A stretch of DNA of 64,000 nucleotides from JBLWXV01 sp048267245. GTDB lineage: Bacteria > Bdellovibrionota > Bacteriovoracia > Bacteriovoracales > Bacteriovoracaceae. Positions 33,525 to 41,769 of the stretch are shown piece by piece (position 1 is the first letter of the stretch; each line of letters opens with the position of its first letter). Location: the NCBI GenBank assembly GCA_048267245.1, contig JBLWXV010000001.1, positions 806,001 to 870,000 on the forward strand, given 5' to 3'. Position numbers and translations under genes: made by a program. Under the pieces are notes generated by a model that ran no database searches, was not told the DNA's origin, and saw only the letters and a program-made list of their open reading frames with translations.

Positions 33525-35645
33525 ATGTGGGGAACAAGCAATAGAGATTGGTGGCCCAATCAACTGAAGCTCAATATCTTGAGACAGCACAGTGAAAAAT
33601 CAAATCCCATGGGAGAGGATTTTAACTATGCTGAGGAGTTTAAAAAGCTAGATCTAGATGCCATTAAAAAAGATATTTTTACTCTCATGACTACCTCACA
33701 AGATTGGTGGCCAGCGGACTATGGCCATTATGGGCCACTCTTTATTCGCATGGCCTGGCATAGTGCTGGAACTTATAGAACAAGTGATGGTCGCGGTGGC
33801 GCGAGTACCGGCAATCAAAGATTTGCTCCTCTTAATAGCTGGCCCGATAACGGCAACCTCGACAAGGCAAGAAGACTTCTGTGGCCGATTAAGCAAAAGT
33901 ACGGCAACAAGATTTCATGGGCCGATCTAATGATTCTCACTGGCAATTGTGCGCTTGAATCGATGGGTTTTAAGACTTTTGGTTTTGCCGGTGGCCGCGA
34001 AGATATCTGGCAACCAGAAGAGGATATTTATTGGGGCTCAGAGTCTGAGTGGCTTGGAGACAAGCGCTACTCTGGAGAGCGTGAGCTAGAGGCTCCACTT
34101 GCGGCTGTTCAAATGGGTCTCATCTACGTGAACCCGGAAGGTCCCAATGGCAATCCTGATCCACTCGCTTCAGGTGTCGATGTCCGTGAGACATTTGCCC
34201 GAATGGCAATGAATGACGAAGAGACTGTTGCTCTCGTTGCTGGTGGACATACGTTTGGAAAAACCCATGGTGCGGCCAAGGATACGAATCTTGAGAGAGA
34301 GCCTGAAGCTGCTCCCATGGAGCAAATGGGTCTTGGTTGGAAAAATAAATTTGGAACAGGCAAGGGAGCAGACACCATTACCAGTGGTCTTGAGGGAGCT
34401 TGGAAGCCCAACCCAACCAAGTGGGACAACGGCTACCTAAAAGTTCTTCTGAAATATGACTGGGAAAAGGTAAAGAGCCCAGCTGGAGCTTGGCAGTGGC
34501 ATCCGATTAATCCGGATAAAGAAGATATGGTTGTGGATGCCCACGACCGCACAAAATTTCACAAGCCCATGATGTCGACGGCCGATATGTCTTTAAAGCA
34601 CGATCCTGCCTACGCAAAAATCATCAAGCGCTTCTATGAAAATCCAGAGGATTTTAGATTGGCCTTTGCAAAGGCTTGGTTCAAACTCACTCACAGAGAT
34701 ATGGGACCAAAGGCTAGATATCTCGGCAAGGAAGTTCCTCAGGAAGATTTACTCTGGCAAGATCCGATTCCTGCACTCAATCACGCACTCGTGAGCGAGA
34801 GTGAGATTGACGAGTTGAAATCAAAGATCCTGGGTTCAGGACTTTCTGTCTCGCAACTCGTTTCAACGGCATGGGCTTCAGCTTCAACTTACAGAGGATC
34901 TGATATGCGTGGCGGGGCCAATGGTGCACGCATCAGACTAGCTCCTCAAAAGGATTGGGCAGTTAATCGTCCATCTGAACTTGCTAAAGTTCTCTCGAAG
35001 CTTGAAGAAGTTCGTCAAAGCTTTGGCAAGACTATCTCAATGGCCGATGTGATCGTTTTGGGTGGTTGTGCTGCTATTGAAAAGGCGGCCAAGGATGCTG
35101 GACACTCTATTACTGTTCCATTTAAACCTGGAAGAATGGACACCACACAGGAAATGACAGACGTTGATGCCTTTGATGTTCTCGAACCTCAAGCTGATGG
35201 TTTTAGAAATTACTTAAAGACGAAGTTTACTGTTCCAACTGAAGAGTTGCTCGTTGATAAAGCACAACTTCTCACACTCACAGCGCCAGAGATGACTGTG
35301 CTTGTGGGAGGGATGAGAGTACTTGGCGCGAACTGGGATCAGTCAAAGCACGGGGTTTTCACAGATAAAGTTGGCACTTTAAGTAATGATTTCTTTGTCA
35401 ACTTGCTTGATATGAATACTGTGTGGGAGTCAACTTCAAGTGATCAAGAAGTCTTTGAAGGAAAGGATCGAAATAAGGGAGCTGTGAAGTGGAGTGCCAC
35501 TCGTGCAGACCTCATCTTTGGCTCCAATTCAGAACTAAGAGCGCTCAGTGAAGTCTATGCTCAAAGTGACAGTAAGAAGAAATTTGTCTCAGACTTTGTT
35601 AAAGCTTGGGATAAGGTGATGAACCTCGACCGCTTCGATCTCTAA
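33525..35645 (+). CDS. katG: catalase-peroxidase KatG
   Basis: KatG detoxifies hydrogen peroxide using haem and can oxidise other donors. The 706-residue protein has both halves of the duplicated peroxidase fold. The distal site is R-M-A-W-H-S-A-G-T-Y-R. The Trp-Tyr-Met adduct residues are in place (W of A-W-H, Y of G-L-I-Y-V-N-P-E-G-P, M of R-M-A-M-N-D). The proximal His is in G-G-H-T-F-G-K-T-H-G. Start ATG 33525 follows GAAGGAG; the frame extends to 33492 without a site. It is a single gene with its own terminator, and no oxyR or furA is adjacent. Confidence 0.97.
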   Translation: MWGTSNRDWWPNQLKLNILRQHSEKSNPMGEDFNYAEEFKKLDLDAIKKDIFTLMTTSQDWWPADYGHYGPLFIRMAWHSAGTYRTSDGRGGASTGNQRFAPLNSWPDNGNLDKARRLLWPIKQKYGNKISWADLMILTGNCALESMGFKTFGFAGGREDIWQPEEDIYWGSESEWLGDKRYSGERELEAPLAAVQMGLIYVNPEGPNGNPDPLASGVDVRETFARMAMNDEETVALVAGGHTFGKTHGAAKDTNLEREPEAAPMEQMGLGWKNKFGTGKGADTITSGLEGAWKPNPTKWDNGYLKVLLKYDWEKVKSPAGAWQWHPINPDKEDMVVDAHDRTKFHKPMMSTADMSLKHDPAYAKIIKRFYENPEDFRLAFAKAWFKLTHRDMGPKARYLGKEVPQEDLLWQDPIPALNHALVSESEIDELKSKILGSGLSVSQLVSTAWASASTYRGSDMRGGANGARIRLAPQKDWAVNRPSELAKVLSKLEEVRQSFGKTISMADVIVLGGCAAIEKAAKDAGHSITVPFKPGRMDTTQEMTDVDAFDVLEPQADGFRNYLKTKFTVPTEELLVDKAQLLTLTAPEMTVLVGGMRVLGANWDQSKHGVFTDKVGTLSNDFFVNLLDMNTVWESTSSDQEVFEGKDRNKGAVKWSATRADLIFGSNSELRALSEVYAQSDSKKKFVSDFVKAWDKVMNLDRFDL

Positions 35646-35668
35646 TTCTAAAAAATTATAGCTCCACC

Positions 35669-35700
35669 AAAGGCCGCCATTAGCGCGGCCTTTTTTTTTC
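35669..35700 (+). terminator. rho-independent terminator of katG
   Basis: The stem GGCCGC/GCGGCC (35672-35677 and 35685-35690) carries a 7-base loop and is followed by nine T. It lies about 25 bases past the katG stop codon. Confidence 0.93.
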
Positions 35701-35784
35701 AACCGCAAACGTGCCAGATGACTTTTGGGACTAAGTGCATCGATAGAAGTATTTATCGTTGAAAAAATGGGGGCAGAAGATTTC

Positions 35785-36159
35785 TTATAGATTTGCTAAG
35801 CTTGAAAGCATGATGAGAGGAATCATTGACTCCTTAAGTTCATCCTTGAGGATCTCGATTCTCTCTTGTGTCATATTGAAAAATAGGTAGAAATCAAAGT
35901 CATCTCTGAAGGCCGTAATTCGGGGCAATTTTAATTCGATCTCGCCCGCATTTATTACGGCAAAGCGAACGTTTGTGTTTGAGTTTTCTTGAAGTATTTC
36001 CGTTTTGAGATCTTCGAGATTTGTGGAATTTAGTTCAAAGAGGCCATAGCGATAATGGCCATCTTCTGTAAGAAAAGTAGCAGCCACATCATGGCCTTCA
36101 AGGATGTAGGATTTCCATCCTTGGTGAGTATAAATATCTGCGGCTTCGGATAAGAACAT
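35785..36159 (-). CDS. small cytosolic protein of unknown function
   Basis: A 124-residue protein without signal peptide. It has an alpha/beta pattern with aromatic strands (F-D-F-Y-L-F-F-N-M-T near 88-97) and a charged middle helix. No family was recognised. It is divergent from the HD-GYP gene with a 222-base gap. A role linked to that gene is possible, without evidence. Confidence 0.6.
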   Translation of the reverse strand: MFLSEAADIYTHQGWKSYILEGHDVAATFLTEDGHYRYGLFELNSTNLEDLKTEILQENSNTNVRFAVINAGEIELKLPRITAFRDDFDFYLFFNMTQERIEILKDELKESMIPLIMLSSLANL

Positions 36160-36381
36160 AGAGACCTCAATGGGCTTGATTCATAATTTTTTTTGAAATT
36201 GTAGCAGATTGGGAAGAAGGAGAGTGAAAACTCGTAAATTACTCGAGTTTGATGGTTGTCTATTGGGCTTAAACCCTCGGAACTTGGATGCTGTCGTCCT
36301 AGCGCAATTAATGAAAATATCTCGAAAAATCCTTGGGCTTGGCCTCTAAACAACCGATGAGTACCTTGCAAGGGGTGTACT

Positions 36382-37560
36382 TTGTCACAACACAAGCGCG
36401 AGCGAGACAGCTTTTTTTCCGTGGCCTTCGATCTGGTAGTTACAGATTGCAATCTTCCGTATGACCTCTACATCAATTCTTCTGTTGTGATAGCTAAAGA
36501 GCGTTTTGTTCGCATTTTTCCGCGCGATGGACGACTGACTAGCGAAGATATTAAAAGCTTTAAGAAAAAGTATCATCAACTCTACGTGCTTGAGTCTCAG
36601 CGAGATGATTACCTACGAAGCTTGATTCACCTTGGTGATGTCTCTGATATTCAAAAAACTGAAATCATTAAAGACTCGGCCATCATTTACTTAAATAAGG
36701 TTTTTGATAAAGAAAAGGAGTTCACCACAGAAGTTCTAGGTGAAGCTATTCAAGGCTGCCGCGAGTCTGTTGAAAGCATGGTTGATGTGATTCAAGATTA
36801 TGAGATTTCTCAGGTGAGAGATCTTATTGGAAATCTTAGTTTTCACGACTTTTATACGTACGATCATTCTATAAATGTCTCGATGTACAATATCGCTATC
36901 ATGAAGGCGATGAACCCCAATTCAACACGCGAAGATCTAGTGGTTGCTGGCCTAGGTGGATTACTGCACGATCTCGGTAAAATCAAAATCCCTACGACTA
37001 TCATCAATAATCCTGGTCAGCTATCTGACGAGGATTTTGCTGTCATTAAAAAGCATCCAGGATACGGGGATGAGTTACTTGGTCAGACCCTTGATCACGA
37101 GCACTGCAATTGTGCAGGTGTAGACTTCAATATTATTAGACGTGTTATTCTTGAGCACCATGAGAATTGGAATGGGACTGGGTATCCATTTAAAATCAAG
37201 GGCACTGATATTCATGTCTTCGCAAGGATCACAGCGATTTCTGATTTCTTTGATGCCATCACTACTAAGCGCTCTTATCACGAAGTGCTCTCGACTGAAG
37301 ATGCACTTGCAGTGATGGAAAAATCTGTGGGGCGAAAGCTAGATCCTAAGCTCTTTAAGATTTTTGCTGAGAACGTCAATAAGCTGGGACTGAAAGGAAA
37401 GGCCAATAAGGAACTTCCAGAAGATTTTGATCCCTGTCAGCCACAGAATACTCTTCCTTTTCAAGCAATTTCTGCAAATAAAAAGGCACATAATTTATTT
37501 GAGAAAGATAATAATTATGGAAAGGTTGTGAAAGACCAAGAGAAAAAGAAAGCGTCCTAA
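36382..37560 (+). CDS. HD-GYP domain protein (predicted cyclic di-GMP phosphodiesterase)
   Basis: A 392-residue protein. The N-terminal part (1-150) is an unrecognised alpha/beta region. The HD-GYP domain (about 155-330) has Y-D-H-S-I-N-V, L-L-H-D-L-G-K-I-K-I-P (metal-binding HD), H-P-G-Y-G-D-E-L-L, and H-H-E-N-W-N-G-T-G-Y-P, the GYP motif that defines c-di-GMP hydrolases. Metal ligands look intact, so activity is likely. The tail is Lys-rich. Start TTG 36382 follows AAGGGG at 36370-36375, partly inside the palindrome CCTTGCAAGG, which could limit translation. A terminator follows. Confidence 0.92.
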   Translation: MSQHKRERDSFFSVAFDLVVTDCNLPYDLYINSSVVIAKERFVRIFPRDGRLTSEDIKSFKKKYHQLYVLESQRDDYLRSLIHLGDVSDIQKTEIIKDSAIIYLNKVFDKEKEFTTEVLGEAIQGCRESVESMVDVIQDYEISQVRDLIGNLSFHDFYTYDHSINVSMYNIAIMKAMNPNSTREDLVVAGLGGLLHDLGKIKIPTTIINNPGQLSDEDFAVIKKHPGYGDELLGQTLDHEHCNCAGVDFNIIRRVILEHHENWNGTGYPFKIKGTDIHVFARITAISDFFDAITTKRSYHEVLSTEDALAVMEKSVGRKLDPKLFKIFAENVNKLGLKGKANKELPEDFDPCQPQNTLPFQAISANKKAHNLFEKDNNYGKVVKDQEKKKAS

Positions 37561-37568
37561 AATAAGAA

Positions 37569-37598
37569 AGGCCCTCGAAAGAGGGCCTCTTAGTTTTT
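37569..37598. terminator. bidirectional terminator between the HD-GYP gene and the first secreted paralogue
   Basis: GGCCCTC-GAAA-GAGGGCC (37570-37587) is a perfect 7-bp stem with a GNRA loop. The plus strand has a T-run after CTTAG; the minus strand has TTTCTT. Confidence 0.9.
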
Positions 37599-37617
37599 TT
37601 ACAATTCTAGCTTGTAA

Positions 37618-38175
37618 TTATCTGTCGCTAGTTGGTGACTTGCGAACGATAACCCATTTACCAGACTGACACTGACGAGTTACGTTGAAGTAACCTTCGC
37701 CGTAGAGGTATTCTCTACCAGAAGTATACTTGCCTTCTTTACACTTGATGATTCTTGGAGCTGGAGCTTTTGGGTACCAACGGCCATTTGTACAAGTGCG
37801 AACTTCAGAGATTGTTCTGTCGTTAACATTGTCGTGGATGTAGAATACTTGACGTGAACCTTCACGACATTTTTTGAATTCAGATGAAGTTACAACTGAA
37901 CCGAAGCTGTCTTTATCAACACATGACTTACCAACTTTACACTTGTCTTCGTCAGCAGTTACAGCATAAGTAGCAACAGCGTTTTCGCCAGAGTTACAGT
38001 AGTTGCTGTTCTTTACGAAACGAGTGTAAAGAGCTTGGTCACCGTGAGAAAGAACGATAGCTCCAGAAGCTTTAACAAGTGACTGAGCTTCAGCACAAGT
38101 CATGTCAGCAGTGTTTTGACGAGCAAAAACAGAAGCAGAAAGAAGTAGACTAGCTACAAGAATCATTTTTTTCAT
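37618..38175 (-). CDS. secreted Cys-rich protein, tandem paralogue A
   Basis: A 185-residue protein with a signal peptide (1-18, ending V-F-A). The mature part has a number of regularly spaced Cys. The first half is like the neighbour at 38423 to about 45 percent by eye; the second half, from about residue 104, is identical at about 70 of 81 positions. The C-terminal part holds C-T-N-G-R-W-Y-P and C-x-x-G-K-W-V-I-V repeats resembling small Cys/Trp domains. Function is not recognised. AAAGGAG precedes the ATG. Confidence 0.75.
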   Translation of the reverse strand: MKKMILVASLLLSASVFARQNTADMTCAEAQSLVKASGAIVLSHGDQALYTRFVKNSNYCNSGENAVATYAVTADEDKCKVGKSCVDKDSFGSVVTSSEFKKCREGSRQVFYIHDNVNDRTISEVRTCTNGRWYPKAPAPRIIKCKEGKYTSGREYLYGEGYFNVTRQCQSGKWVIVRKSPTSDR

Positions 38176-38201
38176 AACATTTCTCCTTTAAGAAAGTTGT
38201 T

Positions 38202-38237
38202 GTTGAGAACAAATTGTGATGAAGCATTCTTCTCAAC
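38202..38237. promoter_or_regulatory. 8-bp inverted repeat upstream of paralogue A
   Basis: GTTGAGAA (38202-38209) and TTCTCAAC (38230-38237) are separated by 20 bases and lie 27-62 bases upstream of the 38175 start. Centre-to-centre distance is 28 bases. A leader stem-loop or an operator pair is possible. Nothing of the kind was seen upstream of the other copy. Confidence 0.35.
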
Positions 38238-38385
38238 TATTGATTCCTTTTTCAATCATAAAAAACGCGTGTCTTTTAATTGTGGTCTATGAAAATGAAA
38301 CCAGTGGGTGGTTAATTTTTGATATCTTTAATGTGTCAAGTGGATCTGGTTTTTTGTGGTTGCTGGAAATGAGACCACGACGGGC

Positions 38386-38412
38386 AAAAAAAAGCCCTCC
38401 ATCAGGAGGGCC
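38386..38412 (-). terminator. rho-independent terminator of paralogue B
   Basis: On the minus strand GCCCTCC-TGAT-GGAGGGC (38394-38411) is followed by eight T. It lies about 10 bases past the stop of 38423-38980. Confidence 0.92.
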
Positions 38413-38422
38413 ATTGAAATTT

Positions 38423-38980
38423 TTATCTGTCGCTAGAGGGGGTCTTGCGAACAATAACCCATTTACCATCATTACATTGGCGGGTCACATTGAAGTAGCC
38501 TTCACCATAGAGATACTCTCTACCAGATGAATACTTTCCATCCTTACACTTGGTGATCTTTGGTGCTGGAGCCTTTGGATACCAGCGACCATTTGTACAA
38601 GTGCGAACTTCAGAGACTGTTCTATCATTTACACCGTCGTGAATTTGAAAAACTTGGCGTGAACCTTCACGACAAACTTTAATGCGGCTTGGGGCAATGA
38701 AGTTACCGTTATAGTCGCGATCTTTACAAACATATCCTACGCGGCACTTGTTTTCATCAAGGGTGATGGCGTAGGCGTTAACAGCGTGATCCCCACCCTG
38801 GCAGTGTTGATTACCGCTAACAAACCTAGAAAAAAGAGAGTCATCTCCGTGTGAGAGAATAAATGTTCCATTGTCTCTAACCATTTGGCGAACTTCAGAG
38901 CATGTAAAATCTACAGTGTTTGGGCGCGCCCAAAGAGTTGAACTGAAAATTGCGAAGGCACCGAGAAGAATTGTTTTCAT
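38423..38980 (-). CDS. secreted Cys-rich protein, tandem paralogue B
   Basis: A 185-residue protein with a signal peptide (1-18, ending L-W-A) and the same plan as the gene at 37618: T-C-(A/S)-E near the mature N-terminus, L-S-H-G-D in the first half, then the nearly identical C-terminal half with C-T-N-G-R-W-Y-P and Y-L-Y-G-E-G-Y-F. ATG 38980 is chosen; a longer frame to 39001 adds seven residues before the signal peptide. Separate terminators suggest that the two copies are transcribed independently. Export and disulfides are likely; function is unknown. Confidence 0.75.
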   Translation of the reverse strand: MKTILLGAFAIFSSTLWARPNTVDFTCSEVRQMVRDNGTFILSHGDDSLFSRFVSGNQHCQGGDHAVNAYAITLDENKCRVGYVCKDRDYNGNFIAPSRIKVCREGSRQVFQIHDGVNDRTVSEVRTCTNGRWYPKAPAPKITKCKDGKYSSGREYLYGEGYFNVTRQCNDGKWVIVRKTPSSDR

Positions 38981-39204
38981 AATAAAGGTCCTGTTAGACA
39001 AGGGTTTTGCGCTTTATCTCAACCTCGCAATTGAAATTCAAGCATTCTTAAGGGCTTGCAAGAGAACATGGTTTTGTTTTTTGAGACCACCATTGATGTT
39101 TAAGAGTGGTTTACTCTTTGTCAGCAATTATGCGAGTTCTTGCTGCTACGTTTCGAGATTTTTAATTGGGTTTATTGCTAGAGTGCTGCTCCTAAGGAGA
39201 GTTG

Positions 39205-40062
39205 ATGGCACCTGATGTTCGCCAATACACGGAACTGCGTGAGTTCTTGATTGATTTTTTTAACCATAAAAAATCAGCAAATTCTCAGTGGTCTTTTCGC
39301 TCTTGGGCCTTCAATTTGGGCCTCAAGTCGCACGCAAACTTTGTGAGCTTTCTCGGTGGTAAGAGAAACCTCACAAAGAATATGCAAGAGCGTCTCGTTC
39401 AATACTTCAAGTTCGATCCAATTAGTAAAGAATACTTTGAGCAACTCTGCTCATGGGAGAGATTCTCCTTTGATAATCCTGAACTCTCAAAGAGACTCCG
39501 CGGTGTTGTTATCGAAACTGAGGGGCAGAGTGATCGATTCGAAATTGTTTGCGCTAAAGAGAGCTTTAGTCCGCTTATCACGCTTGTTGGAGAACTTCTT
39601 CGCAAATCAAAGCGCGCTCTAACGGTCACAGAGATTCACTCTCTTATGATTCCGACAGTTACCGAAGATAATGTAACTTCAGCACTTGATCGCCTTCAAG
39701 ACTTAGGCTTAATCACCAAGACAGAAATGGGGTTCGTGCATCTTCATAGCAAGAAAGACGTAACTATGAGTAAGGACAATTTGAATTTAAAAAATTCATT
39801 TGCCCTGTCGCTGGCCGCAAATAATTCTAAACCCAAGGAACTTGCTTCTAACTTCTTTGTAAAGCAGGTTCATTTTAGGCTCTCACAAAAGAATTTTGCA
39901 GAATTTGAAAGAAGAATGACTGAGTCTATTAAGTCCATAGTGATGGAACTGTGGAGTGCTGAAGATGATGTCATTTATGATTTTGTGGCCTCAATGCAGC
40001 CAATGGTGAAGCCCCTTTCGGAGCTAGAAGGCCGTAGGGGCAGCGATCTGCCCCTACAGTAA
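39205..40062 (+). CDS. TIGR02147-family protein (predicted transcription regulator)
   Basis: A 285-residue protein. The N-terminal half matches TIGR02147 (Y-T-E-L-R-E-F-L-I-D-F-F, then F-S-x-R-S-W-A-x-x-L-G-L-K-S-H-A-N-F and G-K-R-N-L-T). This family is abundant in Bdellovibrio and Fibrobacter and carries a helix-turn-helix-like core. The C-terminal half has a winged-helix-like stretch (A-L-T-V-T-E-I-H-S-L and a following T-E-D-N-V-T-S-A-L). ATG 39205 follows AAGGAGA at 39194-39200. The gene ends in a hairpin that spans its stop codon. Target unknown. Confidence 0.85.
   Translation: MAPDVRQYTELREFLIDFFNHKKSANSQWSFRSWAFNLGLKSHANFVSFLGGKRNLTKNMQERLVQYFKFDPISKEYFEQLCSWERFSFDNPELSKRLRGVVIETEGQSDRFEIVCAKESFSPLITLVGELLRKSKRALTVTEIHSLMIPTVTEDNVTSALDRLQDLGLITKTEMGFVHLHSKKDVTMSKDNLNLKNSFALSLAANNSKPKELASNFFVKQVHFRLSQKNFAEFERRMTESIKSIVMELWSAEDDVIYDFVASMQPMVKPLSELEGRRGSDLPLQ
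40034..40057. terminator. hairpin just upstream of and abutting the stop of the TIGR02147 gene, no T-tract
   Basis: GTAGGGGCAG and CTGCCCCTAC form a perfect 10-bp stem with a CGAT loop. The stem is inside the last codons (G-R-R-G-S-D-L-P-L-Q) and ends 3 bases before the TAA. The convergent aminotransferase gene ends at 40066. It probably ends both transcripts, but there is no U-run on either strand. Confidence 0.6.
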
Positions 40063-40065
40063 TTG

Positions 40066-41217
40066 CTAGATATCAAGCGCGCGAATAAGCTCTTCTACCT
40101 GATCTTTGTTATTGAAGAGGTGAAAAGAGAGTCTCACATTGCCCTGTCTCACAGACACATCCACATTGCGGTACTTTAATTCACGCTCGAGCTCTACCGG
40201 GTCGATGCTCTTGCTCTTAATACACACGATATTTCCCATGTGATCGCGCGGAGTGATGAGCTCAAATTTATTAGTAGGATAATTTTCAAGAAAGTAGTCG
40301 CGAAGAGCGAGATTTGCGGCCTGAACTTTAGTCAGAGTAAGATCTCTGAGTAGTTCTAATGAGGCTTCAAAGCAGGCGTTCACAAGCATGTTTGGGGATT
40401 GACCACGGTCGTACTTTCTCGCTCCTGGAAGAGTTTCCTCGGTGTAGTCGAGTAGGTTGTAGACCACTTTTGAGTTGGGTGAAACAATCCAATTGCCCGT
40501 CGTATGTTCCACCAGGTCAAGGGCGCGATCACTAAAGTAAGCAAAGGCATGCCCGTATGGGCCAAGCATCCACTTATAACTAGAGCAAGAGAGTACATCG
40601 ATATACTTAAGTTCCTCAGCGGTGATGCCCATTCCGCCCAGCGCTTGGGTTGCATCGACAATAAAGAGAATATCGCGCTCACGGCAGAACTTACCTAAAT
40701 CAATCAGATCCATGCGCTTGCCGGTATCGAAAGTAACATAGGAGATATCAAAAATGCGGGTATTGGGATGAAGGTTTTTTTCTAGCCACTTTGAAGTGGG
40801 AACAACCTCATTTCCAAGATCGAGTAGATCAAAAGTAATTCCACGACGTTTTTGGCATACCATCCACGGCAGTACGTTTGACGGGTAATCCTTATTAATA
40901 GAGGCAACGTGATCACCCTCTTTAAATTTAAAACCGTGAGCGATCGTGTTGATCACGTCGCTAGTTGAAGTAGAGTGGGTGATATTGTCGACGGGAAAGC
41001 CCGTGACATCACTTATGAGCGAGCGAATGCGCTCGGGAATCCCAATCCAGTTGCCGTATTCGTGAAAGCTAGGATCGAGCTCCTTTTGAAGAGCGCGCGA
41101 TACCTTTTGCTTGGCCGAGTAAGGACTTGGACCAAAGTAGGCAGTATTAAAGTAAATGGTATCTAGGTGATGGAACTCTTTTTTAATGAGATCGTTCCAG
41201 GCAGGTATCGTTGCCAT
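40066..41217 (-). CDS. PLP-dependent class V aminotransferase family protein
   Basis: A 383-residue PLP enzyme. It has the class V outline: Y-F-N-T-A-Y-F-G-P near 21-29, N-I-T-H-S-T-S-T-S-D near 79-88, D-A-T-Q-A-L-G near 195-201, and S-S-Y-K-W-M-L-G-P-Y-G near 218-228 with the PLP lysine (about 221). This matches the isopenicillin-N epimerase/cysteine-desulfurase-like group. The substrate cannot be told from sequence. GGGGAGAG precedes the ATG; a terminator separates it from secG upstream. Confidence 0.88.
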   Translation of the reverse strand: MATIPAWNDLIKKEFHHLDTIYFNTAYFGPSPYSAKQKVSRALQKELDPSFHEYGNWIGIPERIRSLISDVTGFPVDNITHSTSTSDVINTIAHGFKFKEGDHVASINKDYPSNVLPWMVCQKRRGITFDLLDLGNEVVPTSKWLEKNLHPNTRIFDISYVTFDTGKRMDLIDLGKFCRERDILFIVDATQALGGMGITAEELKYIDVLSCSSYKWMLGPYGHAFAYFSDRALDLVEHTTGNWIVSPNSKVVYNLLDYTEETLPGARKYDRGQSPNMLVNACFEASLELLRDLTLTKVQAANLALRDYFLENYPTNKFELITPRDHMGNIVCIKSKSIDPVELERELKYRNVDVSVRQGNVRLSFHLFNNKDQVEELIRALDI

Positions 41218-41228
41218 ATCTCTCCCCC

Positions 41229-41256
41229 AAAAAAAAACCCGGCAAAGCCGGGTTTA
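41229..41256 (-). terminator. rho-independent terminator of secG
   Basis: On the minus strand AAACCCGGC-TTT-GCCGGGTTT (41235-41255) runs into a T-tract. It ends the gap-pgk-tpiA-secG cluster and overlaps the leader of the aminotransferase gene. Confidence 0.92.
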
Positions 41257-41276
41257 TAAAGTCACAGTTGTGACGA

Positions 41277-41687
41277 TTAGTTTGCTTCTTCGGCCTTGGT
41301 TTCGCTAGCAGCTTCAGCGGCAGGAACAGCAGGCTCTTCGGTAGTTGTGGCCGTCGCGCTCGCCTCAGGTGTTGGGGCCACAGTTGCTGTAGCAGCTGGA
41401 ACATCTGAGTTAAGTGGAACTGCAATTGGAGCTTCACTATCGAGAATAGACTTAGTTGAAGTATGTGATTGAAGTCTTGCTAGTAGAATTGAGTTACCTA
41501 GGAAGAGAACGGCGAGGACAACAGTCATTTTTGAAAGAATGTTACCGCGCTGAGCGCCCGTCATCATTGAATCAGAGGCTCCGCCTGAGAGAAGACCAGC
41601 TTCGGCACCCTTACCAAATTGAAGGAGAACCAAAAGGATGAGAAGCACTGAGACTATTGCTTGGAGAACCATGAGAGAAGTGATCAT
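41277..41687 (-). CDS. secG: protein translocase subunit SecG with Ala/Thr-rich tail
   Basis: SecG helps the SecYEG channel export proteins. The 136-residue protein has two membrane segments (about 4-24 and 52-72) around a conserved loop (L-L-Q-x-G-K-G-A-E-A-G-L-L-S-G-G, then R-G-N-I-L-S-K-M-T). Residues about 75-136 form a low-complexity Ala/Thr/Pro/Glu tail that most SecG proteins lack. The position after tpiA is common in bacteria. Confidence 0.9.
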   Translation of the reverse strand: MITSLMVLQAIVSVLLILLVLLQFGKGAEAGLLSGGASDSMMTGAQRGNILSKMTVVLAVLFLGNSILLARLQSHTSTKSILDSEAPIAVPLNSDVPAATATVAPTPEASATATTTEEPAVPAAEAASETKAEEAN

Positions 41688-41769
41688 TTTTTGAGTCCTT
41701 TTGGAAAATAAAATATGTCAGTTAATCTGATTACCAAAGCTTATGTGTCATTGGCAAGGGGCGGTGAGA

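Noticed and set aside
36030..36452. Minus-strand frame before the HD-GYP gene
   Set aside because: It overlaps the 35785 gene and the HD-GYP start, with no signal or ribosome site.
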